A stretch of DNA of 64,000 nucleotides from assembly GCA_003246295.1 (NCBI GenBank), contig QKAS01000030.1:1-64000 (forward strand), given 5' to 3'. The position numbers were made by a program, and so were the translations under genes. Source of the DNA: Clostridia bacterium. GTDB lineage: Bacteria > Bacillota > Clostridia > Lachnospirales > Lachnospiraceae. This document shows, in pieces, positions 34,966-46,178 of this stretch (positions are counted from its first letter, which is position 1; every line of letters starts with the position of its first letter). Under the pieces are notes generated by a model. The model saw only the letters and a program-made list of their open reading frames with translations. It was not told where the DNA came from and searched no databases.

Positions 34966-36279
34966 TTAGTCATTTAAAAATCCTTTATAATTACGAACAA
35001 GCATTTTTGATTCAATCTGTTTAATTGTTTCAAGAATAACGCTCACGATAATTATGAGACTGGTTCCTCCAAATGATATGGAAGCATTAAATACTCCATT
35101 AAAGAAATATGGAATAATTGCAACAATCACAAGACCGATTGCACCAATAAAAATGATATAATTTAAAATTTTTGTGAGATAGTCACTGGTTGGTTTGCCA
35201 GGACGTATTCCAGGAATAAATCCTCCCTGTTTTTTCATATTATTTGCTATCTCCAACGGATTAAACGTAATGGATGTATAGAAATAAGCGAAAAACACGA
35301 CCATAACAACATAAACCAAAAGTCCGATTGAATAGATCGGAGAATTCGGATTGCACCAGTTGCCTGAATTCAATCCTTTTAAAATTTCAGCCCATACACC
35401 GGTTCCCTGATAGCCTACAAGTGAAGCAATAATAATCGGGAACTGTAATATAGAAGAAGCAAAGATGATTGGGATAACACCAGCAGTATTTACCTTTAAA
35501 GGTATACTGGATGCCTGTCCACCTACAAGTTTTCTTCCCTGCACTTTCTGTGCATACTGAACTGGAATCTTACGAACACCACCATTTAAGATGATGACGA
35601 TGATTACCATTGCAAGCATAATTGCAATAATAATAACTGCTGCAACTACACCAAGTGCAATTGATTTTCCTTTTATGAACTGCTCATAGAGAGCAAATAA
35701 ATCATTAGGAAGTCTTGAAATGATATTGATTACAAGTACAATTGAAATACCGTTTCCAATACCTTTTTCAGTAATACGTTCACCGATCCACATAAGGAAT
35801 GTACTTCCAGCGGTCAGTGCTGCCATTGTCATGATTACATTAAGTGCATTATAATCGTCAAGTAATCCCTGTCTTCCAAATCCGATTGCCATAGCACCGG
35901 ACTCAAGTAATGCCAGACCAACAGTTACATAACGTGTTATTGCAACTAATTTTTTTCTTCCGCTTTCTCCATCTTTCTGCATCTCTTCCAACTTAGGAAT
36001 TGCGATTGTAAGAAGCTGAATAATAATGGAAGATGTAATGTATGGCGTAATATTTAACGCCAATACCGACATATTCAAGAATGAGCCACCCGTAAAAGCA
36101 TCAAAAAAGCTGAATGAATCGCCTGTCTGAGCTGCAAACCAATTTGCGAAGTAATCTCTGTCAACCCCCGGTACCGGGAGCTGTGATCCAAGTCGGATCA
36201 CAACTAACATTGCAAGTGTAAACAGGACACCATTTCGAATCTCTTTGATTTTAAACGCGCTTTTCAATGTTTTGAGCAT
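34966..36279 (-). CDS. secY: Protein translocase subunit SecY
   Basis: The channel subunit of the Sec translocon. The 437 residues have ten predicted membrane segments, the signature LGSQLPVPGVD region, LALNITPYITSSIIIQLLTI (about 75-95), and the cytoplasmic loop with GFIPGIRPGKPTSDYL. The gene shares one base with the rplO stop, indicating coupling inside the spc operon. Confidence 0.98.
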   Translation of the reverse strand: MLKTLKSAFKIKEIRNGVLFTLAMLVVIRLGSQLPVPGVDRDYFANWFAAQTGDSFSFFDAFTGGSFLNMSVLALNITPYITSSIIIQLLTIAIPKLEEMQKDGESGRKKLVAITRYVTVGLALLESGAMAIGFGRQGLLDDYNALNVIMTMAALTAGSTFLMWIGERITEKGIGNGISIVLVINIISRLPNDLFALYEQFIKGKSIALGVVAAVIIIAIMLAMVIIVIILNGGVRKIPVQYAQKVQGRKLVGGQASSIPLKVNTAGVIPIIFASSILQFPIIIASLVGYQGTGVWAEILKGLNSGNWCNPNSPIYSIGLLVYVVMVVFFAYFYTSITFNPLEIANNMKKQGGFIPGIRPGKPTSDYLTKILNYIIFIGAIGLVIVAIIPYFFNGVFNASISFGGTSLIIIVSVILETIKQIESKMLVRNYKGFLND

Positions 36280-36719
36280 TAGATCACCTCTGCTGTTCCA
36301 CCAAGAGCTTCGATTTTTTCTTTTGCTGATGCACTAAAGGCATTTGCCTGAACCGTAAGTTTCTTGGTAAATTCTCCGTTTCCAAGGATCTTCACACCGT
36401 CTCTTGGATTTTTAACAATCCCTTTTTCGATCAATGTATCTACACTTACTGAACTTCCGTTTTCAAACACTTCAAGAGCGCTCAAATTAATACCAATAAT
36501 TTCTTTTGTATTTCTATTCGTAAATCCTCTTTTAGGAATACGTCTGTATAAAGGCATCTGACCGCCTTCAAAGCCTACTCTGGGTGCTCCTGAACGAGCT
36601 TTTTGTCCCTTATGACCTTTGCCGGCTGTTTTACCATTTCCCGAACCATGTCCACGGCCTCTTCTAAAATTATCACTGTGTTTCGAACCTTCTGCAGGCT
36701 GTAAATTAGATAATTCCAT
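36279..36719 (-). CDS. rplO: 50S ribosomal protein L15
   Basis: L15 binds 23S rRNA late in assembly. The 146 residues show the Gly/Arg-rich N-terminal extension ([24 protein letters not shown]) and [18 protein letters not shown]. It lies between rpmD and secY. Confidence 0.98.
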   Translation of the reverse strand: MELSNLQPAEGSKHSDNFRRGRGHGSGNGKTAGKGHKGQKARSGAPRVGFEGGQMPLYRRIPKRGFTNRNTKEIIGINLSALEVFENGSSVSVDTLIEKGIVKNPRDGVKILGNGEFTKKLTVQANAFSASAKEKIEALGGTAEVI

Positions 36720-36742
36720 ACTGGCACCTCCTTATCTTATTG

Positions 36743-36934
36743 TTATGCTTCTTCTACCTTAACTAAGTGACAAACCTGTTTAACCATGCCTCTAGTAGCT
36801 TCGTTATCAGGCAGCACTACAGTCTTGTTAAGTTTTTTAAGCCCTAACGCAGCAACTGTAAGCTTATGCTTTGGAATTGCTCCGATTGTGGATTTCACTA
36901 ATGTGATCTTTAACATCTTTTGATTTTCTGCCAT
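36743..36934 (-). CDS. rpmD: 50S ribosomal protein L30
   Basis: A 63-residue protein of the large subunit. [32 protein letters not shown] is typical. The start with GGAGGG upstream adds a six-residue extension before the usual MLKI; the inner methionine is an alternative. Confidence 0.96.
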   Translation of the reverse strand: MAENQKMLKITLVKSTIGAIPKHKLTVAALGLKKLNKTVVLPDNEATRGMVKQVCHLVKVEEA

Positions 36935-36948
36935 TTCCAGTTCCCTCC

Positions 36949-37458
36949 TTAGCCTAAAATCTCGTCAACGGATTTACCACGTTTCCTAGCTACTTCTTCA
37001 GGAGTTTTTAACTGACTTAATCCTTCGATTGTGGCAAGTACTACATTTTGTTTGTTGTTAGATCCAAGAGATTTTGTACGGATATTTTTGATTCCGGCCA
37101 ATTCACAAACGCTACGTGCAGGACCGCCTGCGATAACGCCTGTACCTTCTGGAGCTTTTTTTAGTAATACTGTTGAGCTTCCGAAATTTCCAAGGAAGTC
37201 ATGTGTAATACTGTTATCCTGGTTCATAGGAACCTGAATTAATTTTTTCATTGCATCTTCTTTTCCTTTGCGAATTGCTTCAGGAATTTCAGTTGCTTTT
37301 CCAAGTCCGGCACCTACATGTCCGTTGCCGTCTCCTACTACTACTAAAGCTGTGAATCGGAAGTTACGACCACCTTTTACAACCTTTGTAACACGTTTGA
37401 TGGAAACTACTTTTTCCGTTAATTCCAGATTACTGGCATCAATGATTGTACGTTTCAT
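36949..37458 (-). CDS. rpsE: 30S ribosomal protein S5
   Basis: S5 helps decoding accuracy and mRNA unwinding at the entry channel. The 169 residues contain the S5 double-stranded RNA-binding fold: [39 protein letters not shown], and [22 protein letters not shown] in the C-terminal domain. Confidence 0.98.
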   Translation of the reverse strand: MKRTIIDASNLELTEKVVSIKRVTKVVKGGRNFRFTALVVVGDGNGHVGAGLGKATEIPEAIRKGKEDAMKKLIQVPMNQDNSITHDFLGNFGSSTVLLKKAPEGTGVIAGGPARSVCELAGIKNIRTKSLGSNNKQNVVLATIEGLSQLKTPEEVARKRGKSVDEILG

Positions 37459-37477
37459 GTGATTTTCTCCTCCTTTT

Positions 37478-37846
37478 CTAGAATTCTAAGCCAGCTTCTC
37501 TGGCTGCCTCAGCTAATGCTGCTACTTTACCCTGATATATAAAGCCGCCTCTGTCAAAAACAACAGAACTGATTCCTTTTTCCAGAGCTCTTTTTGCAAT
37601 TAAAGTACCTAAATATGCCGCTGCATCAACGTTGTTAGTTTTCTCAAGTTCAGCTTTCACTTCTTTTTCAAGAGTGGAAGCAGCTACTAAAGTTTTTCCA
37701 ACTGTATCGTCGATAATTTGAGCATACATATGATTATTACTTCTGAACACAGCGAGACGTGGTCTTTCAGTTGTTCCACTGAAACGGTTACGTATCTTCA
37801 TGTGTTTTTTTACACGAACTTTTTGTCTTGATTCTTTATTAACCAT
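37478..37846 (-). CDS. rplR: 50S ribosomal protein L18
   Basis: L18 binds 5S rRNA and joins it to the central protuberance with L5. The 122 residues begin with a basic tail ([24 protein letters not shown]) and include [20 protein letters not shown] and [26 protein letters not shown]. Confidence 0.98.
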   Translation of the reverse strand: MVNKESRQKVRVKKHMKIRNRFSGTTERPRLAVFRSNNHMYAQIIDDTVGKTLVAASTLEKEVKAELEKTNNVDAAAYLGTLIAKRALEKGISSVVFDRGGFIYQGKVAALAEAAREAGLEF

Positions 37847-37862
37847 TTTCTACTCTCCTTAT

Positions 37863-38405
37863 CTATTTCTTACCAGTCTTACCAACTTTACGTCTGATCA
37901 CTTCATCAGCATACTTAATACCTTTTCCTTTGTAAGGTTCAGGTCTTCTCTTATCTCTGATTTCAGCTGCGAATTGGCCAACTTTTTCTTTGTCAATACC
38001 TTTAACGAAAATGATGTTCTGTCCTTCGAGAACTGTTTCAATACCTTCAGGATCAGTCATTTCAACTGGATGTGAATATCCAAGTGATAATGTAAGTACG
38101 TTACCCGCTTTTGCTGCTCTGTAACCAACACCGTTTACTTCAAGTTTTTTCTGGTAACCATCTGTAACACCAACAACCATATTGTTGATCAGTGTTCTGG
38201 TCAGACCGTGAAGAGCTTTCATTCTTTTCAGGTCATTTGGTCTGCATACTGTAAGTTCTGCGCCTTCAACCTTGATTTCCATTTCTGAAGGTAACACTCT
38301 TTCTAATGTTCCCTTAGGACCTTTTACAGTCACTTTATTATTTTCTGCAATTTCTACAGTTACGCCTGCAGGAATCGCGATTGGCATTCTTCCTATACGT
38401 GACAT
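37863..38405 (-). CDS. rplF: 50S ribosomal protein L6
   Basis: L6 lies near the factor-binding site. Its 180 residues form two related domains: [18 protein letters not shown] and [17 protein letters not shown] in the first, [26 protein letters not shown] in the second. The end [28 protein letters not shown] is diagnostic. Confidence 0.98.
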   Translation of the reverse strand: MSRIGRMPIAIPAGVTVEIAENNKVTVKGPKGTLERVLPSEMEIKVEGAELTVCRPNDLKRMKALHGLTRTLINNMVVGVTDGYQKKLEVNGVGYRAAKAGNVLTLSLGYSHPVEMTDPEGIETVLEGQNIIFVKGIDKEKVGQFAAEIRDKRRPEPYKGKGIKYADEVIRRKVGKTGKK

Positions 38406-38477
38406 GCCCGTACCTCCTGTAATATTTTACATTTTGAACCAATTGGCTCAAAGTTATAAGTTATCGTTTTGTAATGA

Positions 38478-38879
38478 TTACCATACAAATGCAAGAACTT
38501 CTCCACCAACGTTGAGTTTTCTTGCTTCTCTGTCAGTAATAACGCCCTGGTTTGTTGAAATAATCGCAATACCAAGTCCGCCAAGAACTGTAGGCAGCTC
38601 TTCTCTGTTTGCATATACACGAAGTCCTGGTTTTGAAATTCTTTTAAGTCCTGTAATGATTTTTTCATTTTTATCAGCACCGTATTTTAAAGCAATACGG
38701 ATTGTATTAAAAGCACCATCTTCGATTATATCATATTTTTTAATATATCCTTCATCTAAAAGAATACTTGCAATGGCAAGTTTCATTTTTGATGCAGGAA
38801 TATCTACTGTATCATGTTTCGCAGTGTTTGCATTACGGATTCTTGTAAGCATATCTGCAATAGGATCACTCATTGTCAT
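38478..38879 (-). CDS. rpsH: 30S ribosomal protein S8
   Basis: S8 is a primary 16S rRNA binder and represses the spc operon in E. coli. The 133 residues begin [32 protein letters not shown] and end [23 protein letters not shown] 72-base spacer follows before rplF. Confidence 0.98.
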   Translation of the reverse strand: MTMSDPIADMLTRIRNANTAKHDTVDIPASKMKLAIASILLDEGYIKKYDIIEDGAFNTIRIALKYGADKNEKIITGLKRISKPGLRVYANREELPTVLGGLGIAIISTNQGVITDREARKLNVGGEVLAFVW

Positions 38880-38902
38880 TTAGGTTGCCTCCTTCCAAAA
38901 TT

Positions 38903-39088
38903 TTACCAGCTAGCTTTCTTAACGCCTGGGATTTGTCCTTTATATGCTAATTCACGGAAGCAAATTCTGCAGATTCCGTACTTTCTTAAGTAAGCATGTG
39001 GACGTCCACATATTCTGCAACGATTATATTCTCTTGTAGAGAATTTCTGTTTACGCTGCTGTTTTACTTTCATCGCTGTTTTAGCCAT
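38903..39088 (-). CDS. rpsN: 30S ribosomal protein S14, zinc (type Z) form
   Basis: The 61-residue zinc-binding form of S14, with CRIC (24-27) and CRIC (40-43) as four cysteine ligands, located in the 30S head. Some Firmicutes carry a second, zinc-free S14 for zinc starvation; none is in this window. Confidence 0.98.
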   Translation of the reverse strand: MAKTAMKVKQQRKQKFSTREYNRCRICGRPHAYLRKYGICRICFRELAYKGQIPGVKKASW

Positions 39089-39102
39089 GAATTTACCTCC
39101 TT

Positions 39103-39642
39103 TTATTTTGCAAACGGCATATTGAATAATGTTAATAATTCGCGTGCTTCTTCATCTGTTTTCGCTGTTGTAACGAAAATGATGTCCATACCTCTGACTT
39201 TATCAACTTTATCATATTCGATTTCCGGGAAGATAAGCTGTTCTTTAACACCAAGTGCATAATTTCCTCTGCCATCAAAAGCATTTGGATTAACGCCTCT
39301 GAAGTCACGTACACGTGGTAATGAAAGGTTGATTAAACGGTCAAGAAATTCATACATAATTTCACCGCGGAGTGTGGTCTTGCATCCAATTGCCATACCT
39401 TCTCTGAGTTTGAAATTTGCAACTGAATTCTTTGCTTTTGTAAGTACTGCTTTTTGTCCGGAAATTGTTTCCATATCTTTTGCAGCTAATTCCAATACTT
39501 TCGCATTGTCTTTTGCTTCGCCAACGCCCATATTAATTACGATCTTCTCAAGCTTTGGTACTTCCATGATATTTTTATATCCGAACTTTTTGATCATAGC
39601 GCCTACGATCTCGTCTTTATACATATCTTTAAGTCTACTCAA
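39103..39642 (-). CDS. rplE: 50S ribosomal protein L5
   Basis: L5 binds 5S rRNA and forms the bridge to S13. The 179 residues include [53 protein letters not shown] and [31 protein letters not shown]. Confidence 0.98.
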   Translation of the reverse strand: MSRLKDMYKDEIVGAMIKKFGYKNIMEVPKLEKIVINMGVGEAKDNAKVLELAAKDMETISGQKAVLTKAKNSVANFKLREGMAIGCKTTLRGEIMYEFLDRLINLSLPRVRDFRGVNPNAFDGRGNYALGVKEQLIFPEIEYDKVDKVRGMDIIFVTTAKTDEEARELLTLFNMPFAK

Positions 39643-39665
39643 CTTTATAGACCTCCTCTCTTAAA

Positions 39666-39977
39666 TTAATCGATAACATCGCCAGTTGCTTTTGCAAAAC
39701 GGACTTTTTTATCTTTTTCGATTTTAAAACCGATTCTTGTTACTTTACCTTTGTGAAGATACATAACATTAGAAAGATCAATTGGAGCTTCTTTTGTTAT
39801 GATTCCACCATTCTGGTTTGAAGCAGATGGTTTTGTGTGTTTTGTAATCATGTTCACACCTTCAACAAGAATTTTAGATTTTTTCTGGTCTACAGAAATA
39901 ACTTTGCCTTCTTTGTCTTTATCTTTTCCAGCGATTACTTTTACAGTATCACCTTTTTTGATTTTCATAGTTGACAT
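39666..39977 (-). CDS. rplX: 50S ribosomal protein L24
   Basis: L24 initiates 50S assembly. Its KOW motif is [38 protein letters not shown]. The start at 39977 (103 residues, [10 protein letters not shown]) follows AGGAGG by six bases; the longer frame would extend into rplN. Confidence 0.97.
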   Translation of the reverse strand: MSTMKIKKGDTVKVIAGKDKDKEGKVISVDQKKSKILVEGVNMITKHTKPSASNQNGGIITKEAPIDLSNVMYLHKGKVTRIGFKIEKDKKVRFAKATGDVID

Positions 39978-39987
39978 ATGGCACCTC

Positions 39988-40356
39988 CTATAATACTTCG
40001 GGAGCCAGAGAAACAATTTTCATAAACTGTTTTTCACGAAGCTCTCTTGCTACTGGTCCGAAAATACGGGTTCCTTTCGGAGTTTTGTCATCTTTAATGA
40101 TGACAGCTGCATTTTCGTCAAATTTAATATAAGAACCGTCTTTACGACGAGCGCCTTTAACAGTACGTACAACTACGGCTTTTACTACATCGCCTTTTTT
40201 TACAACGCCACCTGGTGTTGCATCTTTAACGCTAGCAACAATAATATCACCAATATTGGCATATCTTCTTGTGGAACCACCCATAACTCTGATGCAGAGT
40301 AATTCTTTTGCACCGGTATTATCAGCTACCGCAAGTCTGCTTTCTTGTTGTATCAT
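39988..40356 (-). CDS. rplN: 50S ribosomal protein L14
   Basis: L14 forms an intersubunit bridge and is the docking site of the silencing factor RsfS. The 122 residues begin [27 protein letters not shown] and end [16 protein letters not shown]. Confidence 0.98.
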   Translation of the reverse strand: MIQQESRLAVADNTGAKELLCIRVMGGSTRRYANIGDIIVASVKDATPGGVVKKGDVVKAVVVRTVKGARRKDGSYIKFDENAAVIIKDDKTPKGTRIFGPVARELREKQFMKIVSLAPEVL

Positions 40357-40407
40357 GCTAATTCTCCTTCCAATTCATATTCATACCCGAATTCTACGAG
40401 TTTATGA

Positions 40408-40665
40408 CTATTTCGCTTTTTCAATTATTTCTACAAGTCTCCATCTTTTATCTTTTGATAATGGTCTTGTTTCCATGACTTTAACTGTATCACCAATATT
40501 GCATTCATTGTTCTCGTCATGAGCTTTTAATGTATATGTTCTTTTAACAATCTTGCCATATAAAGGGTGTTTTACATGATCTTCTACAGCAACAACGATT
40601 GTTTTCTGCATTTTATTACTGGTTACTTTTCCAGTACGTGTTTTTCTTAAATTTCTATCTTCCAC
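40408..40665 (-). CDS. rpsQ: 30S ribosomal protein S17
   Basis: A primary 16S rRNA binder with an OB fold. The 85 residues include [37 protein letters not shown] and [23 protein letters not shown]. Confidence 0.98.
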   Translation of the reverse strand: MEDRNLRKTRTGKVTSNKMQKTIVVAVEDHVKHPLYGKIVKRTYTLKAHDENNECNIGDTVKVMETRPLSKDKRWRLVEIIEKAK

Positions 40666-40690
40666 GATTTATGCTCCTTTCTTCTGAGAA

Positions 40691-40900
40691 TTATTCTGCA
40701 ACTTTAGTTTTCTCAGTGATCACTGTTTGAATTCTGGCAATATTCTTTCTTACTTCCTTAATTCTGTTTGTGTTATCCAACTGATTTGTTGCATTCTGGA
40801 ATCTCAAATTGAAAAGTTCTTTCTTAGCAGCTACTAACTCGCCTGCTAACTCTGCAGCTGATTTTGTTTTTAAATCTTCTACATATTTATTAGTTTTCAT
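40691..40900 (-). CDS. rpmC: 50S ribosomal protein L29
   Basis: L29 lies at the tunnel exit with L23. The start at 40900 (69 residues, beginning [41 protein letters not shown]) matches the family; upstream codons belong to rplP. It overlaps the rplP stop by 11 bases, so the two are translationally coupled. Confidence 0.97.
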   Translation of the reverse strand: MKTNKYVEDLKTKSAAELAGELVAAKKELFNLRFQNATNQLDNTNRIKEVRKNIARIQTVITEKTKVAE

Positions 40901-41327
40901 TTGACACACCGCCTTCCAAGTCCGCTTTAGAAACAATTTTACATTTACATGGAAGCTTATGCATAGCAAGACGTAATGCTTCTCTTGCAACTTCTTCTGG
41001 AACTCCTGCGATTTCGAACATTACGCGTCCTGGTTTTACAACTGCTACCCAAAATTCCAAAGTTCCTTTACCGGAACCCATACGTGTTTCTGCTGGTTTC
41101 GTAGTTACTGGCTTGTCTGGGAAAATTTTAATCCAAACTTTACCACCACGTTTGATATAACGTGTCATAGCAACACGGGCTGCTTCGATCTGATTTGACT
41201 TGATCCAGCATGGTTCCATAGCGACAATTCCGTATTCACCGTGTGCAATCGTATTTCCTCTAAGTGCTTTACCCGCCATAGAACCACGGAACTGTTTACG
41301 ACGTTTAACTCTTTTTGGCATTAACAT
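40890..41327 (-). CDS. rplP: 50S ribosomal protein L16
   Basis: L16 organises the A-site and peptidyl-transferase region. The 145 residues begin [34 protein letters not shown] and include [29 protein letters not shown]. Its first base is the last base of the rpsC stop codon (TAATG). Confidence 0.98.
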   Translation of the reverse strand: MLMPKRVKRRKQFRGSMAGKALRGNTIAHGEYGIVAMEPCWIKSNQIEAARVAMTRYIKRGGKVWIKIFPDKPVTTKPAETRMGSGKGTLEFWVAVVKPGRVMFEIAGVPEEVAREALRLAMHKLPCKCKIVSKADLEGGVSNEN

Positions 41328-42004
41328 TATTTATCGCTCCCTTCCTTCGAAGATGATCTACCTTCTGCATTTCCTTTTGTAGGAAGAACTTCGCCTTTGT
41401 AGATCCAGACCTTAACACCTAATTTACCGTATGTTGTGTCTGCTTCAGCAAATCCATAGTCAATATCAGCTCTGAGTGTCTGAAGTGGAATTGTTCCTTC
41501 GCTGTAGAACTCTGTACGAGCCATATCAGCACCGCCAAGACGTCCAGCAACAGCAGTTTTGATTCCAAGTGCTCCGGATTTCATAGTTCTGCTCATTGTA
41601 GATTTCATAGCTCTTCTGAAAGAAACACGATTTTCAAGCTGTGAAGCAATATTTTCTGCTACAAGCTGAGCATCTCTGTCAGGTCTTTTGATTTCTTTGA
41701 TATCAACAAGTACTTTTTTATTTGTAAGCTTCTGAAGTTCCTGTTTTGTCACTTCGATTTCATTACCGCCTTTACCGATGATTACACCTGGTTTTGCGGT
41801 AAAAATAATAACTTTAACTTTGTCAGCTGCTCTTTCGATTTCAATCTTGGAAACACCTGCGCTGTATAATTTCTTTTTCAGATATGTTCTGATGTTGTAG
41901 TCTTCTACTAAAAAGTCAGCAAAATCAGCTTCAGCATACCACTTAGAATCCCATTCTTTGATAACGCCGACTCTTAAGCCATGAGGATTAACTTTCTGTC
42001 CCAT
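41327..42004 (-). CDS. rpsC: 30S ribosomal protein S3
   Basis: S3 lines the mRNA entry channel. The 225 residues hold an N-terminal KH domain (about 39-107, with [23 protein letters not shown]) and a C-terminal domain with [35 protein letters not shown]. Confidence 0.98.
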   Translation of the reverse strand: MGQKVNPHGLRVGVIKEWDSKWYAEADFADFLVEDYNIRTYLKKKLYSAGVSKIEIERAADKVKVIIFTAKPGVIIGKGGNEIEVTKQELQKLTNKKVLVDIKEIKRPDRDAQLVAENIASQLENRVSFRRAMKSTMSRTMKSGALGIKTAVAGRLGGADMARTEFYSEGTIPLQTLRADIDYGFAEADTTYGKLGVKVWIYKGEVLPTKGNAEGRSSSKEGSDK

Positions 42005-42015
42005 AATTTTCCTCC

Positions 42016-42402
42016 TTATCTTTCATCTAACACAACAGTGATATGGCTCATTTGTTTTTCAATTCTATAAGCTCTACCCTGTGCTCTAGGTCTTACTCTC
42101 TTCATTGTCGGTCCCTTGTTTGCGTAGCATTCTGCTACGTAAAGTTTATCAACGTTCATTCCATTGTTATTTTCAGCATTTGCGATTGCTGACTCGAGTA
42201 CTTTCTTAACTACGCTGGAAGCGTATCTAGGATTGTATTCCATAACAGCGAGTGCTGTTCTAACATCCTTGCCTCTAATGGCATCTAAAACAAAACATGC
42301 TTTTTGTACCGAAACTCTAGCATATGATAATTTTGCTGATGGTCTGGTATCTTTATTTGCATTTCTTTCTCTTTTGATTTGGGATCTATGTCCTTTTGCC
42401 AT
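42016..42402 (-). CDS. rplV: 50S ribosomal protein L22
   Basis: L22 lines the peptide exit tunnel; its loop is a macrolide-resistance hot spot. The 128 residues include [39 protein letters not shown] sequence and the tip [35 protein letters not shown]. The loop appears wild type. Confidence 0.98.
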   Translation of the reverse strand: MAKGHRSQIKRERNANKDTRPSAKLSYARVSVQKACFVLDAIRGKDVRTALAVMEYNPRYASSVVKKVLESAIANAENNNGMNVDKLYVAECYANKGPTMKRVRPRAQGRAYRIEKQMSHITVVLDER

Positions 42403-42430
42403 GGATGAAACCTCCTTTCAAAATTATCAA

Positions 42431-42712
42431 TTATCTAACGCCTGATCTCTTCTCGTCTTTTCCATGTCCACGATATGTTCTGGTTGCTACAAATTCTCCC
42501 AGTTTATGTCCTACCATGTCTTCTGTTACATATACAGGTACATGTTTTCTTCCGTCATGTACAGCAATTGTGTGACCGACAAAAGATGGGAATATTGTTG
42601 AACGGCGTGACCAGGTCTTAATAACCTGTTTTCCGCCAGCTGCATTCATAGCGTCTACTTTTTTTAATAAGCTTGCGTCTGCGAATGGTCCTTTTTTCAA
42701 TGATCTAGCCAT
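42431..42712 (-). CDS. rpsS: 30S ribosomal protein S19
   Basis: S19 lies in the 30S head with S13. The 93 residues begin [20 protein letters not shown] and include [43 protein letters not shown]. Confidence 0.98.
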   Translation of the reverse strand: MARSLKKGPFADASLLKKVDAMNAAGGKQVIKTWSRRSTIFPSFVGHTIAVHDGRKHVPVYVTEDMVGHKLGEFVATRTYRGHGKDEKRSGVR

Positions 42713-42731
42713 TGTTGTTCCTCCTTATCAA

Positions 42732-43577
42732 CTATTTAATAGCTCTTCCGTCTCTTCTTCTTACAATCATTTTATTAGACTGTTTCTTTTTCTTACGGGT
42801 CTTTAAGCCAAGTGCAGGTTTGCCCCATGGAGTAGATGGTCCTGGACGACCGATTCCGGTTCTTCCTTCACCACCACCATGTGGATGGTCATTAGGGTTC
42901 ATAACAGAACCACGAACTGTAGGTCTGATACCCATGTGACGTTTACGTCCTGCTTTACCTATTTTGATAAGGCTGTGGTCACCATTTCCAACAACACCGA
43001 TTGACGCTCTGCAGATAATAGGCACCATTCTCATTTCGCCTGATGGCAGTCTGAGTGTTGCATATTTTCCTTCTTTCGCCATTAACTGTGCGCTGTTTCC
43101 TGCTGAACGAACAAGCTGTCCGCCTTTTCCAGGATATAATTCAATATTATGAACCTGTGTACCTACAGGAATTTCTGATAATGGAAGGCAGTTACCTACT
43201 CTTACTTCTGCTGTTGATCCGTTCATTACCTTCATTCCATCTGTAAGTCCTTCTGGAGCAAGGATGTATGATTTTTCACCATCAGCATAGCAGATCAGTG
43301 CAATATTTGCTGTTCTGTTAGGATCGTATTCAATTCCGATAACAGTTGCAACAACGCCATCTTTGCTATTTCTTTTGAAGTCAACATCTCTGTATTTTCT
43401 TCTTGATCCGCCACCGCGGTGTCTTACTGTGATTTTACCCTGATTATTACGACCAGCATTCTTTTTCAGAGATGAACAAAGTGATTTTTCTGGTGTGTCT
43501 TTTGTGATTTCAGCAAAATCAGAACCGGTCATATTTCTTCTGGAAGGTGTATATGGGTTATAACTCTTAATTCCCAT
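42732..43577 (-). CDS. rplB: 50S ribosomal protein L2
   Basis: L2 is needed for subunit joining and peptidyl transfer. The start at 43577 (281 residues, [24 protein letters not shown]) follows a GAAAGGAG site. Diagnostic segments are VKRQ-like rRNA-binding [10 protein letters not shown], and [33 protein letters not shown] near the end, which includes the conserved histidine. Confidence 0.98.
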   Translation of the reverse strand: MGIKSYNPYTPSRRNMTGSDFAEITKDTPEKSLCSSLKKNAGRNNQGKITVRHRGGGSRRKYRDVDFKRNSKDGVVATVIGIEYDPNRTANIALICYADGEKSYILAPEGLTDGMKVMNGSTAEVRVGNCLPLSEIPVGTQVHNIELYPGKGGQLVRSAGNSAQLMAKEGKYATLRLPSGEMRMVPIICRASIGVVGNGDHSLIKIGKAGRKRHMGIRPTVRGSVMNPNDHPHGGGEGRTGIGRPGPSTPWGKPALGLKTRKKKKQSNKMIVRRRDGRAIK

Positions 43578-43679
43578 GATTATGTCTCCTTTCAATTCAG
43601 TTTCCAAATCGGAAACCAGTTTAATGTCACGCTTTTCTGCGTATAATCCGCATCATTCCTGATGCACAGGATCTGATTC

Positions 43680-43979
43680 TTACAGTCCTGTAAAGATCTC
43701 GATTTCTTTGCTGTCTGCAGTAAGCTGCACAACTGCTTTTTTGGTTTTAGATGTTTTGCCTGTTACAGCGCCACGTCTTTTATTCTTGCCATCCAAGTTC
43801 ATTGTGTTTACGCTTTTTACTTTTGTTCCTGCGAACATTTTTTCAACAGCTTCCTTAATCATTGTTTTGTTTGCTTCTGTATGAACAAGGAAAGTATATT
43901 TCTTTTCGCCCATGCCAGCCATACTTTTTTCAGTAATAACTGGTTTGAGGATTACGTCATAGTATTTAATATCAGCCAT
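43680..43979 (-). CDS. rplW: 50S ribosomal protein L23
   Basis: L23 at the exit tunnel docks trigger factor and SRP. The 99 residues include [44 protein letters not shown]. It shares one base with the rplD stop. A 102-base spacer with small hairpins separates it from rplB. Confidence 0.98.
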   Translation of the reverse strand: MADIKYYDVILKPVITEKSMAGMGEKKYTFLVHTEANKTMIKEAVEKMFAGTKVKSVNTMNLDGKNKRRGAVTGKTSKTKKAVVQLTADSKEIEIFTGL

Positions 43980-44602
43980 TATGCGTACACCTCCTCGATT
44001 TTGTGTGCAGCGTCCTTTGTAAGGATTACTGTACCAGCGTTCATGATATCATAAACGTTAATGGTATTTGTAAGAGCTGTCTTTACTGTAGGAATGTTTC
44101 TTGCAGATAAAACAACTTTTTCATCATTGTCATTCAATACAACAAGTGCTTTTCTGCTGATTTTTAAGTTACTTAAAACTTCCTGGAATTTTTTGGTTTT
44201 GATTTCATCCATTTTAAGTTCATCAACTACGATCAGTTTGTTTGCCTGCACCTTGCTTGTAAGTGCTGATTTAAGAGCGATTCTCTTTTCTTTTTTGTTC
44301 AGTTTAAAAGAATAATCTCTTGGAACTGGAGCGAATACAACACCGCCTCCTGTCCACTGTGGTGATCTTGTTGAACCTTGTCTAGCATGACCGGTTCCTT
44401 TTTGTCTCCATGGTTTTCTTCCGCCGCCTGATACTTCAGAACGTGTTTTTGCTTTCTGTGTTCCCTGACGGTTATTTGCAAGCTGAAGAACAACTGCCAT
44501 GTGTACTAAATGTTCATTTACTTCAACACCAAATACAGCATCGCTTAAGTCGATTGTTTCAACTTCTTTGCCTTCCATATTATAAACAGATACTTTTGCC
44601 AT
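43979..44602 (-). CDS. rplD: 50S ribosomal protein L4
   Basis: L4 lines the exit tunnel and, in E. coli, represses the S10 operon. The 207 residues include the tunnel loop [38 protein letters not shown], with no obvious macrolide-resistance change. Confidence 0.98.
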   Translation of the reverse strand: MAKVSVYNMEGKEVETIDLSDAVFGVEVNEHLVHMAVVLQLANNRQGTQKAKTRSEVSGGGRKPWRQKGTGHARQGSTRSPQWTGGGVVFAPVPRDYSFKLNKKEKRIALKSALTSKVQANKLIVVDELKMDEIKTKKFQEVLSNLKISRKALVVLNDNDEKVVLSARNIPTVKTALTNTINVYDIMNAGTVILTKDAAHKIEEVYA

Positions 44603-44628
44603 CTGAATGGTCCTCCTTTCATCCTAAA

Positions 44629-45312
44629 TTAAGCTTCAACCTTAGTGGTTTCTTTGATTGTGACTAAAGCTTTTTTAGGTCCTGGTACTGCACCTTTAAC
44701 TAAAATTAAGTTCTTCTCTGCATCAACTCTTACTACTGTAAGGTTCTGGATTGTAACTTTCTTGCATCCCATATGACCCGGCATTCCTTTTCCTTTGAAT
44801 ACACGGCTTGGTGATGAACAAGCACCGTTAGAACCCTGATGACGGTGGAATTTGGAACCGTGAGCCATAGGCCCTCTGGACTGGCCATGTCTCTTGATTG
44901 CGCCCTGGAATCCTTTTCCTTTAGAAGTTGCTGAAACGTCGATTCTATCGCCAGCTTCAAACATATCTGCCTTAATTTCCTGAGCAGGTGCATATTCCGA
45001 TGCATTTTCGAATCTGAATTCTCTTACATATCTTTTGCTTGTAACGCCAGCTTTTGTAAAGTGGCCTTTCAACGCTTTGTTAACACCATGTCTGTGGATT
45101 ACTTCTTTCTTACCAGCAGCATCTTTGTTAACAATTCTTTCTTTCTTATCTACAAAACCAACCTGAACAGCTTCATATCCATCATTTTCAACTGTTTTTA
45201 CCTGTGTTACCACACATGGTCCTGCCTGAAGTACTGTTACTGGAACCAGTGAACCGTCTTCATTGAAGATTTGAGTCATTCCGACTTTTGTTGCCAATAT
45301 TGCTTTCTTCAT
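44629..45312 (-). CDS. rplC: 50S ribosomal protein L3
   Basis: L3 is an early assembly protein whose loop reaches the peptidyl-transferase centre. The 227 residues begin [20 protein letters not shown] and include [56 protein letters not shown] loop sequence. AGGAGG precedes the start. Confidence 0.98.
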   Translation of the reverse strand: MKKAILATKVGMTQIFNEDGSLVPVTVLQAGPCVVTQVKTVENDGYEAVQVGFVDKKERIVNKDAAGKKEVIHRHGVNKALKGHFTKAGVTSKRYVREFRFENASEYAPAQEIKADMFEAGDRIDVSATSKGKGFQGAIKRHGQSRGPMAHGSKFHRHQGSNGACSSPSRVFKGKGMPGHMGCKKVTIQNLTVVRVDAEKNLILVKGAVPGPKKALVTIKETTKVEA

Positions 45313-45380
45313 CTCTTAGCCTCCTGTTTGTTCTACATAGCGGAATAGTATTCACCATTCATATATACTAAGTAGAGGTC

Positions 45381-45701
45381 TTATTTGTTCTTCATTTTGA
45401 TATCAATGTATACACCAGCTGGCATTTCGAGTCTCTGCAATGCATCGACTGTCTTAGGTGTAGGCATAATGATATCGATCAGTCTTTTGTGAGTTCTTTG
45501 TTCGAACTGCTCTCTGGAATCTTTGTATTTGTGAACCGCTCTTAAGATTGTTACTACTTCCTTTTTTGTTGGAAGTGGAACCGGTCCGCTTACCTGTGAT
45601 CCATTTTTCTTGACTGTTTCGATGATTTTTTTGGCAGATGCATCAACCAACTGATGATCATAAGCTTTCAGTGTAATTCTCATTACTTGACTTGTTGCCA
45701 T
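45381..45701 (-). CDS. rpsJ: 30S ribosomal protein S10
   Basis: S10 lies in the 30S head and also acts as the antitermination factor NusE with NusB. The 106 residues include [66 protein letters not shown] lies 11 bases before the first ATG. It heads the S10 operon, behind a long structured leader and a strong promoter. Confidence 0.98.
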   Translation of the reverse strand: MATSQVMRITLKAYDHQLVDASAKKIIETVKKNGSQVSGPVPLPTKKEVVTILRAVHKYKDSREQFEQRTHKRLIDIIMPTPKTVDALQRLEMPAGVYIDIKMKNK

Positions 45702-45944
45702 AAAAAAAGTCGCCTCCTTTTCGCACTTTCATAATAAGTACGACAAGCGGTGACTGTACACTCTCCCGTGTGTGTCGCATTTCTACCCACACGTCGTTTC
45801 TACTTTATTTCGTAGACTTTAAGTTTCTGTACAGTGACTTGTCGCCAGTTTCTTCGAGCCATTCGGCTCTTGACATTCGCTCCGCGGAAAACCTGCCATA
45901 TCTTGGCAGCAACCTCACGCTTCAACGCTATCATGCCACAGCAC
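45702..45944 (-). ncRNA. Structured leader of the S10 operon
   Basis: A leader of about 240 bases. ACTGTACA (45753-45760) pairs with TGTACAGT (45828-45835), extended by GACAAG (45742-45747) with CTTGTC (45838-45843). Inside lies CGTGTG (45767-45772) with CACACG (45788-45793). Upstream are two small hairpins at 45856-45869 (GAGCC/GGCTC) and 45894-45908 (TGCCA/TGGCA). It is a candidate autoregulatory element; no match to the E. coli S10 leader is evident. Confidence 0.55.
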
Positions 45945-45949
45945 TAGTT

Positions 45950-45978
45950 AGTATACATGACTTTATACTATCTTTCAA
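45950..45978 (-). promoter_or_regulatory. Predicted promoter of the S10 operon
   Basis: TTGAAA (45973-45978) and TATACT (45950-45955) with a 17-base spacer, 250 bases before rpsJ. Confidence 0.65.
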
Positions 45979-46137
45979 GTATTTTTTTATAAAAATTATA
46001 TTTTTTTTAATACAATCCATTCAGAACTTTTATTGCCTTTTTTGGGTTTATAAAATAGTATCCCAAAGTATTTCATGTACTATTTTTTTGTCATTCATAT
46101 ACTATCCTGAAGTATTATATCCACTTTTTCAAATTTA

Positions 46138-46146
46138 TGCTATAAT
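46138..46146 (+). promoter_or_regulatory. Extended -10 promoter of the methyltransferase gene
   Basis: TGCTATAAT is a perfect extended -10 element 33 bases before the start. No good -35 is visible. The other bases between the S10 promoter and this site (45979-46137) hold nothing I recognise. Confidence 0.45.
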
Positions 46147-46178
46147 AATTTTTATTATGAATTAAAGGAGTTTAAAAA

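Noticed and set aside
45770..46165. Plus-strand open frame over the S10 leader
   Set aside because: No ribosome site and it overlays the promoter and leader of rpsJ; the product is hydrophobic low-complexity sequence.
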